Part shown: in pieces, positions 36,387 to 43,243 of the stretch | Layout of the letters: the number at the start of each line of letters is the position of its first letter | Numbering within the stretch: the stretch's first letter is position 1 | Source of the DNA: Flavobacteriaceae bacterium | GTDB taxonomy: Bacteria > Bacteroidota > Bacteroidia > Flavobacteriales > Flavobacteriaceae | Reading direction: 5' to 3' | DNA length: 43,243 nucleotides | NCBI GenBank assembly: GCA_024743095.1 | Contig: JANSXF010000035.1 | Span: 1 to 43,243, forward strand | Notes under the pieces: model-generated | Database searches by the model: none | What the model was told of the DNA's origin: nothing | What the model saw: only the letters and a program-made list of their open reading frames with translations | Program-made: the position numbers and the translations under genes

Positions 36387-36905
36387 ATGAAGAAAATAAT
36401 CCCCATCCTACTTATCGCTTCAATGCTCTTTTATATATCCTCTTGCGAAAAGGACGATATCTGTGTTGACGGCGATACACCACTTTTGGTCATCGGATTT
36501 TTTGATATTGCGGATACCTCTTTAGTGAAAAATGTACCCTCCATTAGAATACGGAACTTGGACATCGACAGTATTTTGACCAATGCATCTTTTAATGACC
36601 GTTCCAACTCTCCTGATTCCTTGCAGGTCCCGTTGCAGAGTACCGTTACAACTACCATGTACCAGATCATTTCAGAATCTGCCAATGAGGAGGAAACGGA
36701 ACTGGAAACCGGAAACATTGATACTTTGACCATTTCCTATGAGCTGGGAGAGGCATTTGTATCCAGGGCCTGTGGATTTGTGACCACGTATAACAATATT
36801 TCCGTTACCCTTACCGAAGGGGCCGAAAACTGGATTCAAGATATAAAGGTTGTCCAACCCAATGTAGAAAATACAGATAATATCCATGTCAAAATATTTC
36901 ATTAG
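36387..36905 (+). CDS. DUF6452 family lipoprotein
   Basis: 172 residues. A lipoprotein signal with C20 (LFYISSCEKDD) is followed by a domain beginning ICVDGDTPLLVIGFFD, with RIRNLDIDSIL and a closing TLTISYELGEAFVSRACGF segment. From memory this matches DUF6452, a family found in flavobacteria paired with DUF6048, as here. Function is unknown; the lipid anchor places it in the periplasm or outer membrane. It starts 30 bases after rlmD and overlaps the next gene by 20 bases, so translation of the pair is likely coupled. Confidence 0.85.
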   Translation: MKKIIPILLIASMLFYISSCEKDDICVDGDTPLLVIGFFDIADTSLVKNVPSIRIRNLDIDSILTNASFNDRSNSPDSLQVPLQSTVTTTMYQIISESANEEETELETGNIDTLTISYELGEAFVSRACGFVTTYNNISVTLTEGAENWIQDIKVVQPNVENTDNIHVKIFH

Positions 36906-37641
36906 CATTTTTATCGGCCTCCTCCCGATTTTGGTCTTGGCGCAAAGCAAACCTGTAGATCTTTCGCCAAAAGATACCGTGGTGTACAAAGATCCATATG
37001 GACTACGGGTCGGTGCGGACATCAGCAAGTTGGTGCTTTCATTTTTGGATGAAGATTATACCGGATTGGAGTTAGTGGGCGATTACAGGTTGACCCGAAA
37101 ATTATATCTGGCCGCTGAAATTGGGAACGAAACCAAAAAACAGGACGAAAACCTGAACAATACCGTTTTATATGACTATGAAACCTCTGGAAGCTATATA
37201 AAAGCAGGTGTGGATATGAATACCTACACCAATTGGTACGGTATGAACAATGCCATTACCATTGGGGGCCGCTATGCCGTGGCAAGCTTCAGCCAGACCC
37301 TTAACGATTATAGCCTTTATGATACAAACCAGTTTTTCAATCCCGTATTCTTGCCCGGTGAAAACCCGAATAGGGAATTTAACGGACTATCGGCCTCTTG
37401 GCTCGAATTTGTGGTGGGTACAAAAGTGGAACTTTTTGCCAATATTTTTGTGGGTATGAGTGCACGTCTTGGCTTTCTTATCACCAATTCGGAAGATGAG
37501 CAGTTTCCAAACCTATGGATTCCAGGGTTCAACAAGGTAACGGACGGAAGCAATTTTGGGGTTAACTACAACTACTCCATCAGCTACTTTATCCCTCTTT
37601 ATAAAAAGGACAAAAAAAAGAAAGAAGAAAACGGCCAATAG
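36886..37641 (+). CDS. DUF6048 family outer-membrane-like protein
   Basis: 251 residues. A signal peptide (ISIFIGLLPILVLAQ) is followed by short amphipathic beta strands: GLRVGADISKLVLSF, YTGLELVGDYRLTRKLYLAAEIGNE, YIKAGVDMNTY, AITIGGRYAVASF, FVVGTKVELFANIFVGMSARLGFLI, GVNYNYSISYFIPLY. The strand pattern suggests a beta barrel; the basic KKDKKKKEENGQ tail is unusual for one. It overlaps the DUF6452 lipoprotein gene by 20 bases; the two families co-occur, so a barrel-plus-lipoprotein pair at the outer membrane is a reasonable hypothesis. Confidence 0.83.
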   Translation: MSKYFISIFIGLLPILVLAQSKPVDLSPKDTVVYKDPYGLRVGADISKLVLSFLDEDYTGLELVGDYRLTRKLYLAAEIGNETKKQDENLNNTVLYDYETSGSYIKAGVDMNTYTNWYGMNNAITIGGRYAVASFSQTLNDYSLYDTNQFFNPVFLPGENPNREFNGLSASWLEFVVGTKVELFANIFVGMSARLGFLITNSEDEQFPNLWIPGFNKVTDGSNFGVNYNYSISYFIPLYKKDKKKKEENGQ

Positions 37642-37642
37642 C

Positions 37643-37984
37643 ATGAAGACCACGCCTATCGATTATATTGAGTTCAAGGCTTCCGATATGGAAAGCACCA
37701 AGGTGTTTTACTCCAGCATATTTGGGTGGATCTTTACCGATTATGGCCCAAACTATACCGCATTTTCGGAAAGCGGTGTTACAGGCGGTTTTGAATTGAC
37801 CATCGACCCGATTGTCAATGGAGCACTTGTTGTACTATATCACGAAAACTTGGAAGAAATTCTCGAAAAAGTAATTAGCGCCGGGGGAATGATCACTAAG
37901 GAAATTTTTGAATTTCCTGGGGGAAGGAGATTCCATTTTACCGACCCTTCGGGCAACGAACTTGCCATTTGGTCAGAAAAGTAA
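37643..37984 (+). CDS. VOC family (glyoxalase-like) protein
   Basis: 113 residues from ATG at 37643, which starts one base after the DUF6048 stop codon; longer upstream readings cross that gene in another frame. The pattern IDYIEFKASDMESTKVFYSSIFGWIF is the first beta-alpha-beta unit of the VOC fold, and GGRRFHFTDPSGNELAIWS is the typical closing strand with its Glu metal ligand. VOC proteins include glyoxalases, dioxygenases and resistance proteins; this one is small and its substrate is unknown. It is cytoplasmic and the last gene of the rlmD group. Confidence 0.9.
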   Translation: MKTTPIDYIEFKASDMESTKVFYSSIFGWIFTDYGPNYTAFSESGVTGGFELTIDPIVNGALVVLYHENLEEILEKVISAGGMITKEIFEFPGGRRFHFTDPSGNELAIWSEK

Positions 37985-38007
37985 AAGGAGCCTCGATGGA
38001 CTCCTTT
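37984..38007. terminator. Weak terminator after the VOC gene
   Basis: AAAGGAG pairs with CTCCTTT around a ten-base loop; the T-run is short in both directions. It sits at the stop codon of the VOC gene. Weak by itself. Confidence 0.4.
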
Positions 38008-38124
38008 CACAAAATTTGGTTGAGTTAGTTAGTTGTGTTCTAAACACATCTCCAAATCTAACCAATTCTTTTGCTTTATACCAAATCTATTTTGATCAAA
38101 TCATGGTTTTTTCTTGCCATGTAA

Positions 38125-39288
38125 CTATTTACCATCATTATATTTGGCTTTTTTACTTCCTTGGTAAATATCATATTTTACTAATCTGGCCTCCAATTTC
38201 CCATTAAAGGTCTTTATCCTTTTTGATGTTTTTAGACCTATATGCTTAAGAGCTTCCAAATTGGAAGTGATCAGCCAAGCATCCGTTCCCGGATAAATTT
38301 GTTTGAAAGTATCGCCTATTTTACCATAAAAGATTTCCATATCAATGGGCAATCGTTCCCCATATGGTGGATTGAACAACATATGAAGTTTCCCCTCGAC
38401 CGGACTGTCCACCCTAAAAAAGTCCTTTCGCTCTATGGTAATATAATCGGATAGATTTGCGTGATCTACATTTTCTTGGGCTTTCCTTACTGCGGATGGT
38501 GCTTTATCGAATCCGATAATCCTATGGTGGAACTCCCTTACCTTCTTCAAACTTGCCTCCACAATCTTATGGTATAAATCGGCATCATAATCTTTCCAAT
38601 GCATGAATGCATACGACCCCCTATTGATGTTTGCCGGGATATTGCAGGCAATCATTGCCGCTTCTATGAGAAATGTCCCACTTCCGCACATGGGATCAAA
38701 AAAATCGGATTGACCGTCCCACCCGGTCTTAAGCAACAAGCCTGCTGCCAACACTTCATTGATGGGCGCGATATTGGTCAATATTCGGTATCCCCGTTGA
38801 TGCAGGGAATTCCCCGAACTGTCCAAAGAAACCGTACAGGTATTGTTATAAATATGGATATTGATCCGAATATCCGGATCTTGTGTCTTTACATTCGGTC
38901 TATCACGGACCACCTCCCTAAACTTGTCCACAATGGCATCTTTGGCCTTTAAGGATACGAACATTGAATTATCAAAGACCTTGGTGCTGGTTACACTATC
39001 AATGGCAAAGGTTTTCTCCACATCGAAGATACTGGGCCAATTCAATTCATAAATGTGTCTGTATAGATCTTTTTCATTGAATACCCGAAACGTTTTGATA
39101 GGTTTAAAAACCTTTAAGGCCGTCCTAAGGCACAAATTGGCCTTGTACATAAACCCGGTGTCCCCTTCAAAAGATACATTCCGAACACCCTCTTCCACGT
39201 TGCCAGCTCCCAAATTACGGAGTTCTTTTGCCAAAATAGGCTCAAATCCGTATAGGGTCTTGGCCATCATCTTAAAATTTCCTGCCAT
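38125..39288 (-). CDS. THUMP-domain class I RNA methyltransferase (RlmL-N-terminal/Trm11-like)
   Basis: 387 residues. The N-terminal part begins MMAKTLYGFEPILAKELRNLGA, with a THUMP-type region through about 155; the SAM domain has DPMCGSGTFLIEAAM (198-212), IIGFDKAPSAVRKAQEN, and NPPYGERL (306-313), the NPPY motif of N2-guanine or N6-adenine methyltransferases. It resembles the N-terminal half of RlmKL (G2445 of 23S rRNA) and related Trm14/Trm11 enzymes; the K half is absent. The target base is unknown. It is divergent from the ZIP gene, with a double promoter between. Confidence 0.92.
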   Translation of the reverse strand: MAGNFKMMAKTLYGFEPILAKELRNLGAGNVEEGVRNVSFEGDTGFMYKANLCLRTALKVFKPIKTFRVFNEKDLYRHIYELNWPSIFDVEKTFAIDSVTSTKVFDNSMFVSLKAKDAIVDKFREVVRDRPNVKTQDPDIRINIHIYNNTCTVSLDSSGNSLHQRGYRILTNIAPINEVLAAGLLLKTGWDGQSDFFDPMCGSGTFLIEAAMIACNIPANINRGSYAFMHWKDYDADLYHKIVEASLKKVREFHHRIIGFDKAPSAVRKAQENVDHANLSDYITIERKDFFRVDSPVEGKLHMLFNPPYGERLPIDMEIFYGKIGDTFKQIYPGTDAWLITSNLEALKHIGLKTSKRIKTFNGKLEARLVKYDIYQGSKKAKYNDGK

Positions 39289-39310
39289 GTTCTTGTAATT
39301 TCTTTCCGCA

Positions 39311-39329
39311 AAAATAGACTATTTTTACT
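39311..39329. promoter_or_regulatory. Palindromic back-to-back promoter boxes
   Basis: AAAAATAGACTATTTTT (39312-39328) is a perfect 8-1-8 palindrome. Leftward it contains the box TATTTTTG for the methyltransferase gene (exact), and rightward TATTTTTA for the ZIP gene (7 of 8). The starts lie 22 bases left and 15 bases right. The two promoters would compete for the same stretch. Confidence 0.5.
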
Positions 39330-39344
39330 CCCTTGATTTAGCAC

Positions 39345-40031
39345 ATGAATTTTCCTTCCAGCATTATCTATATTATTCCGATTTTGGCCGTTTGGTCAGG
39401 CTTTGCCTTTGTGTGGTTCACCAAACCCGAGCACAGCGATAATATAAAACTCCTATTGGCATTTAGTGGGGCTTTTTTGTTGTCCATGACATTTTTCGAG
39501 CTATTACCAGAGGTTTATGATGGCCATGACCCTAAAACAATAGCCCTGTATATCCTAGGGGGGATCCTTATGCAAGTTTTTCTGGAGTTCTTTTCCAAAG
39601 GGGCCGAACATGGGCATATGCATGTACATATGAAGGAAAACCAATTTCCCTACATGCTGTTCCTAAGTTTGTCGATTCATGCATTGGTGGAAGGTGTCCC
39701 CATACATGATAATGATTCAATACTCTATGGAATCATCATACATAAGTTACCAATAGCGATTATCCTGAGTATCTTTTTAATCAACTCCAAAATGAAGATG
39801 TCCGCTACCTTATTATTTATTGCTTTTTTTTCCTTAATGACTCCTTTGGGCAGCTTTATTTCTACATCTCCTTGGTTTTCGGATTACGGACACTTGTTGA
39901 CTGCTTTGTCCATTGGGGTTTTCTTTCACATATCCACCATAATTTTGTTTGAAAGTGCCCAAGGACATGCATTCAACCTTAGAAAAGTATTGGTAATTAT
40001 CTTAGGAATCGGGATTGCATACTTTGTGTAG
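39345..40031 (+). CDS. ZIP family metal transporter
   Basis: 228 residues with about eight membrane helices. The metal-binding helices are recognisable: SIHALVEGVPI with the HxxxEG motif (helix IV) and YGIIIHKLPIAIILS (helix V, HK in place of the usual HE). A His-rich stretch AEHGHMHVHM lies in the loop before helix IV. MTFFELLPE in helix II is also typical. ZIP proteins carry Zn2+ or Fe2+ into the cytoplasm. The gene is single, divergent from the THUMP methyltransferase gene. The substrate metal is inferred from the family. Confidence 0.9.
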   Translation: MNFPSSIIYIIPILAVWSGFAFVWFTKPEHSDNIKLLLAFSGAFLLSMTFFELLPEVYDGHDPKTIALYILGGILMQVFLEFFSKGAEHGHMHVHMKENQFPYMLFLSLSIHALVEGVPIHDNDSILYGIIIHKLPIAIILSIFLINSKMKMSATLLFIAFFSLMTPLGSFISTSPWFSDYGHLLTALSIGVFFHISTIILFESAQGHAFNLRKVLVIILGIGIAYFV

Positions 40032-40174
40032 AAAGCATCAATGAGTAAGCATTTCCCTCAGGAAAATATACTAACGTAAGCTTATTCACTTTTTGACGAA
40101 TTTTCTCACTTTTTATAGTAACAAGGTTTATTTTATTTTTAAAAAGTTTAGATTTAGGTATTTATAATGCCATA

Positions 40175-42412
40175 ATGAATTCAGCCAAACTAAACTATCT
40201 TGTTCTTTTTTCCGTTTTAATACTATTTTCTTGCTCTTCCGATTCTGAAGATCCTGCTCCAAAACCTGACACAATATTTCCAACCCTAGACTTTTCCATT
40301 GTTGGAGGGCCCGACACACCAAACTCCGAGGTATTATTGGTAGGCAATCAATTCCAAATCAACATAGACACAGAGGACGAAGGTGGAATTTTAAAAGTTG
40401 AGGCCTTTATAGATGATAAAAAAGTGGGGGAAGATACAACGCCTCCATATCAAATCACCGTCGATGCTTCTGGTTTTGCCTCGAAAACAGCGGGAACATC
40501 AAAATTTCAGGATTATATTCTTAAAATCTTAGTTACCGACACTTCGGGGAATGAGGCTTCCAAACAGCGAATAATCAACATTGATAATGAAATACCTGTT
40601 ATTTCAAATCTTTCCATTTCGGAAAATGATATAATCGGAGGCGAGTTAAATGAAATAACCTTTCAGATCGAAGAAAACCAAGGTTTGGAATCCATCGAGG
40701 TTTATATCAACAACAAACAATATCAAGGACTTGAAGTGGGAAGTTTGAATTTTAATTTAAACACAATGGGACTACCCGACGGAATAAACACACTAAAAGT
40801 TAGTGTGACCGATTCTGCAAAAAATATCGCTCTTTTTGAAGTCCCTTTCATTTCGGACAATACAGGGCCTGAAATATCTATAGAGAATTTATCAGATAAC
40901 CAGATAATTGATGGCACTGTTAATATAGCTCCCATCCTTACAGATGAATATTCCGAACTGTTCTCACTTTCCGTCGAAATTGATGAACAGGAACTTTTGG
41001 CAGTTGAGAATCCAGAAAATGAGTCTTATGTCTTTAATTCCTTACAGTTTCCAACTGGTGCAGGTACATTTAGAGTTGTTGCCAAAGATGTTTTACTAAA
41101 TACTACGGAAGTAGAAATCCCAGTAACCATTTTAAGACGTTTGTTCCAAGTAAATATCCCTGCCAACTATTTTTACAGTTATTCGGAAGTAATGATTTTT
41201 GTTTCCAAATTGGATGGCTCGCTTTTGGATGAAGCTCAAGTTTCCCACGATGAGCAACAAATTGTATTTAGAACTGCTTTGGATTTGGAACCGGAGGAAA
41301 AAACGATGTTAACCTTCGCATTGAATAGTCCTAGCGCCGGTAATGATTTTGCCAGATTTTATTCCATTTCAGATATTGACATTAGTATATTACCTGTAAT
41401 CAACCTGGATTATAAACCAAGAGTAGAGTATGGATATCAATATTATGAAGCCAGTGGTTTTTCGACGGATGACATCAATGAGGTAAGGGCAGCAAGTACA
41501 AAATACACGGGTAACTTGACTTGGGACAATCCAAATAGATTTCAATTCTATAATATTGAATGTTCCACATGTCCCGCTTACGAAATGGAGAATTACTATT
41601 TTATCATAAGGGAGTCGGATACCCAACCCTATCAGTATACTTGGCTACCTGCACCGATTGATGATAACACCATTTTGGACAAACAGAACTTTACATCCGA
41701 AGGGATCGAACAACGGTTTATACAGGCATATAACCTTCCTCAGAATAATTATCAACTTGATTTGCAAATATTGGGTTACTTAAATGAACAAGAGTTTGCC
41801 GGGGATTATTATCACCAAATGGAAACAAAGCCCATAAGCTATTGGGAAGTAGATCTTAACGGAATCAAATATAATTACAATGATGACTTTGAATCCTACT
41901 GTACTAAAATAAAACTACGCAATTATCAACCATCAACTCTGGGATATCAGATAACAAGTTATGGATCAATTTTGGAATCCTTCACTATGCCTGACTGGAG
42001 CGTTGACTGGATTGAAAAAAATAGGGAAATAACCCTAAACAAATCCAGTACGAGGGATATTTTGGGGAAAATTGAACTTGGCATAGATAATCATGGAGAT
42101 GAAAATTTTGTTCCCTATAATTGGAACATCATTTTTAATAGCCAAAAAAATAGTATAATAAAGGTTCCTGAGCTTCCGGAAACTATTAAATCATGGGATT
42201 TTTATTCTGGTTTTATAGAAAAACCCTTCTACATTCAGCAAGTGGATATCAAAAAATATGAGGGAATAAGCGATTATGATGATTACTTGATAAAAGTAAT
42301 TAAAAACAACACCCCCCCACATTTGGCATCTCCAAAAATTGAAAGTGTATTTAAGAGAAACCCTTTGTCTACAAGCGATTCTTATGATTATTTTTATTGG
42401 CTATTTGATTAG
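40175..42412 (+). CDS. Large lipoprotein with Ig-like repeats, function unknown
   Basis: 745 residues. Lipobox ILFSC gives C20, followed by SSDSEDPAP. Three Ig-like or cadherin-like repeats follow at about 35-140, 141-230 and 231-322, each with a strand pair such as ILKVEAFIDDKKVGEDTTPPYQITVDASG or LKVSVTDSAKN. The remaining 420 residues form a domain I do not recognise, rich in Tyr, Asn and Asp, with a single CxxC (ECSTCPAYEM) near 455. Composition is AT-rich and asparagine-rich compared with the neighbours, suggesting a lineage-specific or transferred gene. The protein is probably surface-exposed. A terminator lies 76 bases beyond the stop. Confidence 0.85.
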   Translation: MNSAKLNYLVLFSVLILFSCSSDSEDPAPKPDTIFPTLDFSIVGGPDTPNSEVLLVGNQFQINIDTEDEGGILKVEAFIDDKKVGEDTTPPYQITVDASGFASKTAGTSKFQDYILKILVTDTSGNEASKQRIINIDNEIPVISNLSISENDIIGGELNEITFQIEENQGLESIEVYINNKQYQGLEVGSLNFNLNTMGLPDGINTLKVSVTDSAKNIALFEVPFISDNTGPEISIENLSDNQIIDGTVNIAPILTDEYSELFSLSVEIDEQELLAVENPENESYVFNSLQFPTGAGTFRVVAKDVLLNTTEVEIPVTILRRLFQVNIPANYFYSYSEVMIFVSKLDGSLLDEAQVSHDEQQIVFRTALDLEPEEKTMLTFALNSPSAGNDFARFYSISDIDISILPVINLDYKPRVEYGYQYYEASGFSTDDINEVRAASTKYTGNLTWDNPNRFQFYNIECSTCPAYEMENYYFIIRESDTQPYQYTWLPAPIDDNTILDKQNFTSEGIEQRFIQAYNLPQNNYQLDLQILGYLNEQEFAGDYYHQMETKPISYWEVDLNGIKYNYNDDFESYCTKIKLRNYQPSTLGYQITSYGSILESFTMPDWSVDWIEKNREITLNKSSTRDILGKIELGIDNHGDENFVPYNWNIIFNSQKNSIIKVPELPETIKSWDFYSGFIEKPFYIQQVDIKKYEGISDYDDYLIKVIKNNTPPHLASPKIESVFKRNPLSTSDSYDYFYWLFD

Positions 42413-42432
42413 GATTATTATTGTTAAGCAAC

Positions 42433-43068
42433 CTAATTTAAGATTTCAAAGATTAGACACCAATGACATATCGCCCCACCGAGTACAAAAAAATGCCATA
42501 TCAAATGATTATATGGTATTTTTTTTACGGCATAGAATACTATCCCAATGGTGTAAAAAGCTCCGCCAGCAGCAAGATATATCAATCCAAATGAAGACAT
42601 ATGGTCCAATAAATATGGTAGGTCAATGACAATGAGCCAGCCCATAACGCCATATAGTACCAAGGAAAATACCTCAAACCTACCTGTAAAAAATATTTTC
42701 AATACTGTTCCAAAGAGTGCAATGCCCCAAACCAAATAGAACAACAACCATCCTTTAGATGGTAACAAAACAGATAGGCAAACGGGGGTATAAGTACCTG
42801 CTATCAAATAATATATACTGATATGATCTACTATCCTGAGTTTTCTTTTTAGTTTAGGGTTTTCAACTGCATGGTAAACTGTGGAGGCAATAAACAACAA
42901 AATCAAGGAAGAAATATAAGCAATGATGCTTGCCTGCATAAAAAGCATGTCCCCAGAATAGTTTTTGAACAAAACTATTCCACCTATACATGCCAGTAAA
43001 ATACCCAGTGCATGGGAATAGGCATTCCATTTTTCTTCAAGTAAGATAGGGTTGGTTTGGGTATCCAA
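42433..43068 (-). CDS. Hemolysin III / PAQR family membrane protein
   Basis: 211 residues starting at TTG (43068), because no ATG precedes the conserved EEKWNAYSHALGI segment and a stop lies a few codons upstream. Seven helices are present. Family blocks are NAYSHALG, ASTVYHAVENPKLKRKLRIVDHISIYYLIAGTYTPV, and AVKKIPYNHLIWHFFVLGGAICHW; the His and Asp residues in these blocks are those thought to bind zinc in PAQR proteins. Bacterial members are called hemolysin III, but hydrolase or lipid-sensor activity is more likely. It is convergent with the Ig-like lipoprotein gene; 20 bases separate the stops. Confidence 0.9.
   Translation of the reverse strand: MDTQTNPILLEEKWNAYSHALGILLACIGGIVLFKNYSGDMLFMQASIIAYISSLILLFIASTVYHAVENPKLKRKLRIVDHISIYYLIAGTYTPVCLSVLLPSKGWLLFYLVWGIALFGTVLKIFFTGRFEVFSLVLYGVMGWLIVIDLPYLLDHMSSFGLIYLAAGGAFYTIGIVFYAVKKIPYNHLIWHFFVLGGAICHWCLIFEILN
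42488..42526 (+). terminator. Terminator hairpin inside the end of the convergent hemolysin III gene
   Basis: AAAAAATGCCATAT (42488-42501) pairs with ATATGGTATTTTTT (42511-42524) over 14 pairs, one of them G/T, with a nine-base loop and a T-run. It can stop transcripts of the Ig-like lipoprotein gene, 76 bases after its stop. It lies in the coding sequence of the opposite gene (KKIPYNHLIWHFF). Confidence 0.65.
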
Positions 43069-43114
43069 TGGTATAAATTATATCTACATTTTGCAGGGAC
43101 AAAGATACCCTATA

Positions 43115-43149
43115 AAAACAAAAAAGCCCGATACGTTGTGTATCGGGCT
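43115..43149 (-). terminator. Terminator of the ribosomal RNA operon
   Basis: AGCCCGATAC and GTATCGGGCT form a perfect ten-pair stem around a five-base loop, followed leftward by TTTTTT G TTTTT. It lies directly after the 5S gene in the minus direction. Confidence 0.92.
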
Positions 43150-43152
43150 CGA

Positions 43153-43243
43153 GGAAGGCGGCGACCTACTCTCCCACCTGGTGTGGCAGTACCATCGGCG
43201 CAAACGGGCTTAACTTCCCTGTTCGGAATGGAAAGGGGTGGGC
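43153..43243 (-). rRNA. rrf: 5S ribosomal RNA (3' part; 5' end outside window)
   Basis: The minus strand reads GCCCACCCC..TTCCGAACAGGG..TTAAGCCCG..TGGTACTGCC..GGGAGAGTAGGTCGCCGCC, the conserved loop and helix elements of the bacterial 5S rRNA. About 90 of about 110 bases are present; the 5' end and the rest of the rRNA operon (23S, 16S) are to the right of the window. The exact 3' end is estimated. Confidence 0.95.

Noticed and set aside
38014..38067. Nested inverted repeats (TTGGTT with AACCAA, TGTGTT with AACACA) after the VOC gene
   Set aside because: Could form a weak folded RNA, but the stems are short and interrupted; not enough to call a gene.

Overview
The window looks like a chromosomal segment of a marine Flavobacteriaceae member (Bacteroidota), probably close to Muricauda/Allomuricauda. 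The genus is a guess from gene content and protein style. Supporting signs: most genes lack a Shine-Dalgarno site; several intergenic gaps carry the Bacteroidota -7 promoter box TAnnTTTG; signal peptides end in SAQ/QAQ; a bacillithiol enzyme (BshC) is present; and a DUF6452/DUF6048 pair follows rlmD. Nearly everything is chromosomal housekeeping or cell-envelope content. I see no insertion sequence, phage, CRISPR array, toxin-antitoxin pair or complete defence locus.

Layout. 1-634 (-): partial RDD membrane protein. 668-6762 (+): compact six-gene membrane operon (SpoIIM-like, membrane protein, DUF4129, DUF4350, MoxR AAA+ ATPase, DUF58), most junctions overlapping; with the divergent RDD gene this is the MoxR/DUF58 envelope cluster, whose function is unsettled. 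6755-9463 (-): small exported protein, nitronate monooxygenase-like flavoenzyme and mnmA. 9667-11535 (+): lipoprotein with four fasciclin domains, followed by a good terminator. 11806-15667 (-): yidC, pyrG and a small DUF3820 gene. 15711-17980 (+): Tat-type sugar isomerase-like protein and a TrkH/KtrB potassium transporter. 18339-22948 (-): overlapping operon guaA, five-LysM periplasmic-binding protein, OsmC, DUF922 putative protease.

23154-23813 (+): pgmB under a promoter overlapped by a palindrome. 24033-27050 (-): bshC and a GT39-like glycosyltransferase. 27210-32203 (+): M14 carboxypeptidase, a CarboxypepD_reg-like protein and an LD-carboxypeptidase-like S66 peptidase. 32204-32880 is AT-rich and holds a probable gene remnant and a UUCG-loop terminator. 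32881-33396 (+): small outer-membrane barrel, converging on rocD (-). 34944-37984 (+): rlmD, DUF6452, DUF6048, VOC protein. 38125-39288 (-): THUMP-type RNA methyltransferase, divergent from a ZIP metal transporter (+) across a palindromic double promoter. 40175-42412 (+): large Ig-like lipoprotein of unknown function. 42433-43068 (-): hemolysin III/PAQR protein. The window ends inside the 3' part of a 5S rRNA gene (-), so a ribosomal RNA operon lies to the right.

The strongest candidates for unexplored biology are the MoxR/DUF58/SpoIIM/RDD membrane operon, the five-LysM binding protein co-transcribed with guaA, and several promoter-overlapping palindromes. I found no clearly new defence or mobile system. 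All family assignments are by eye, without database searches.
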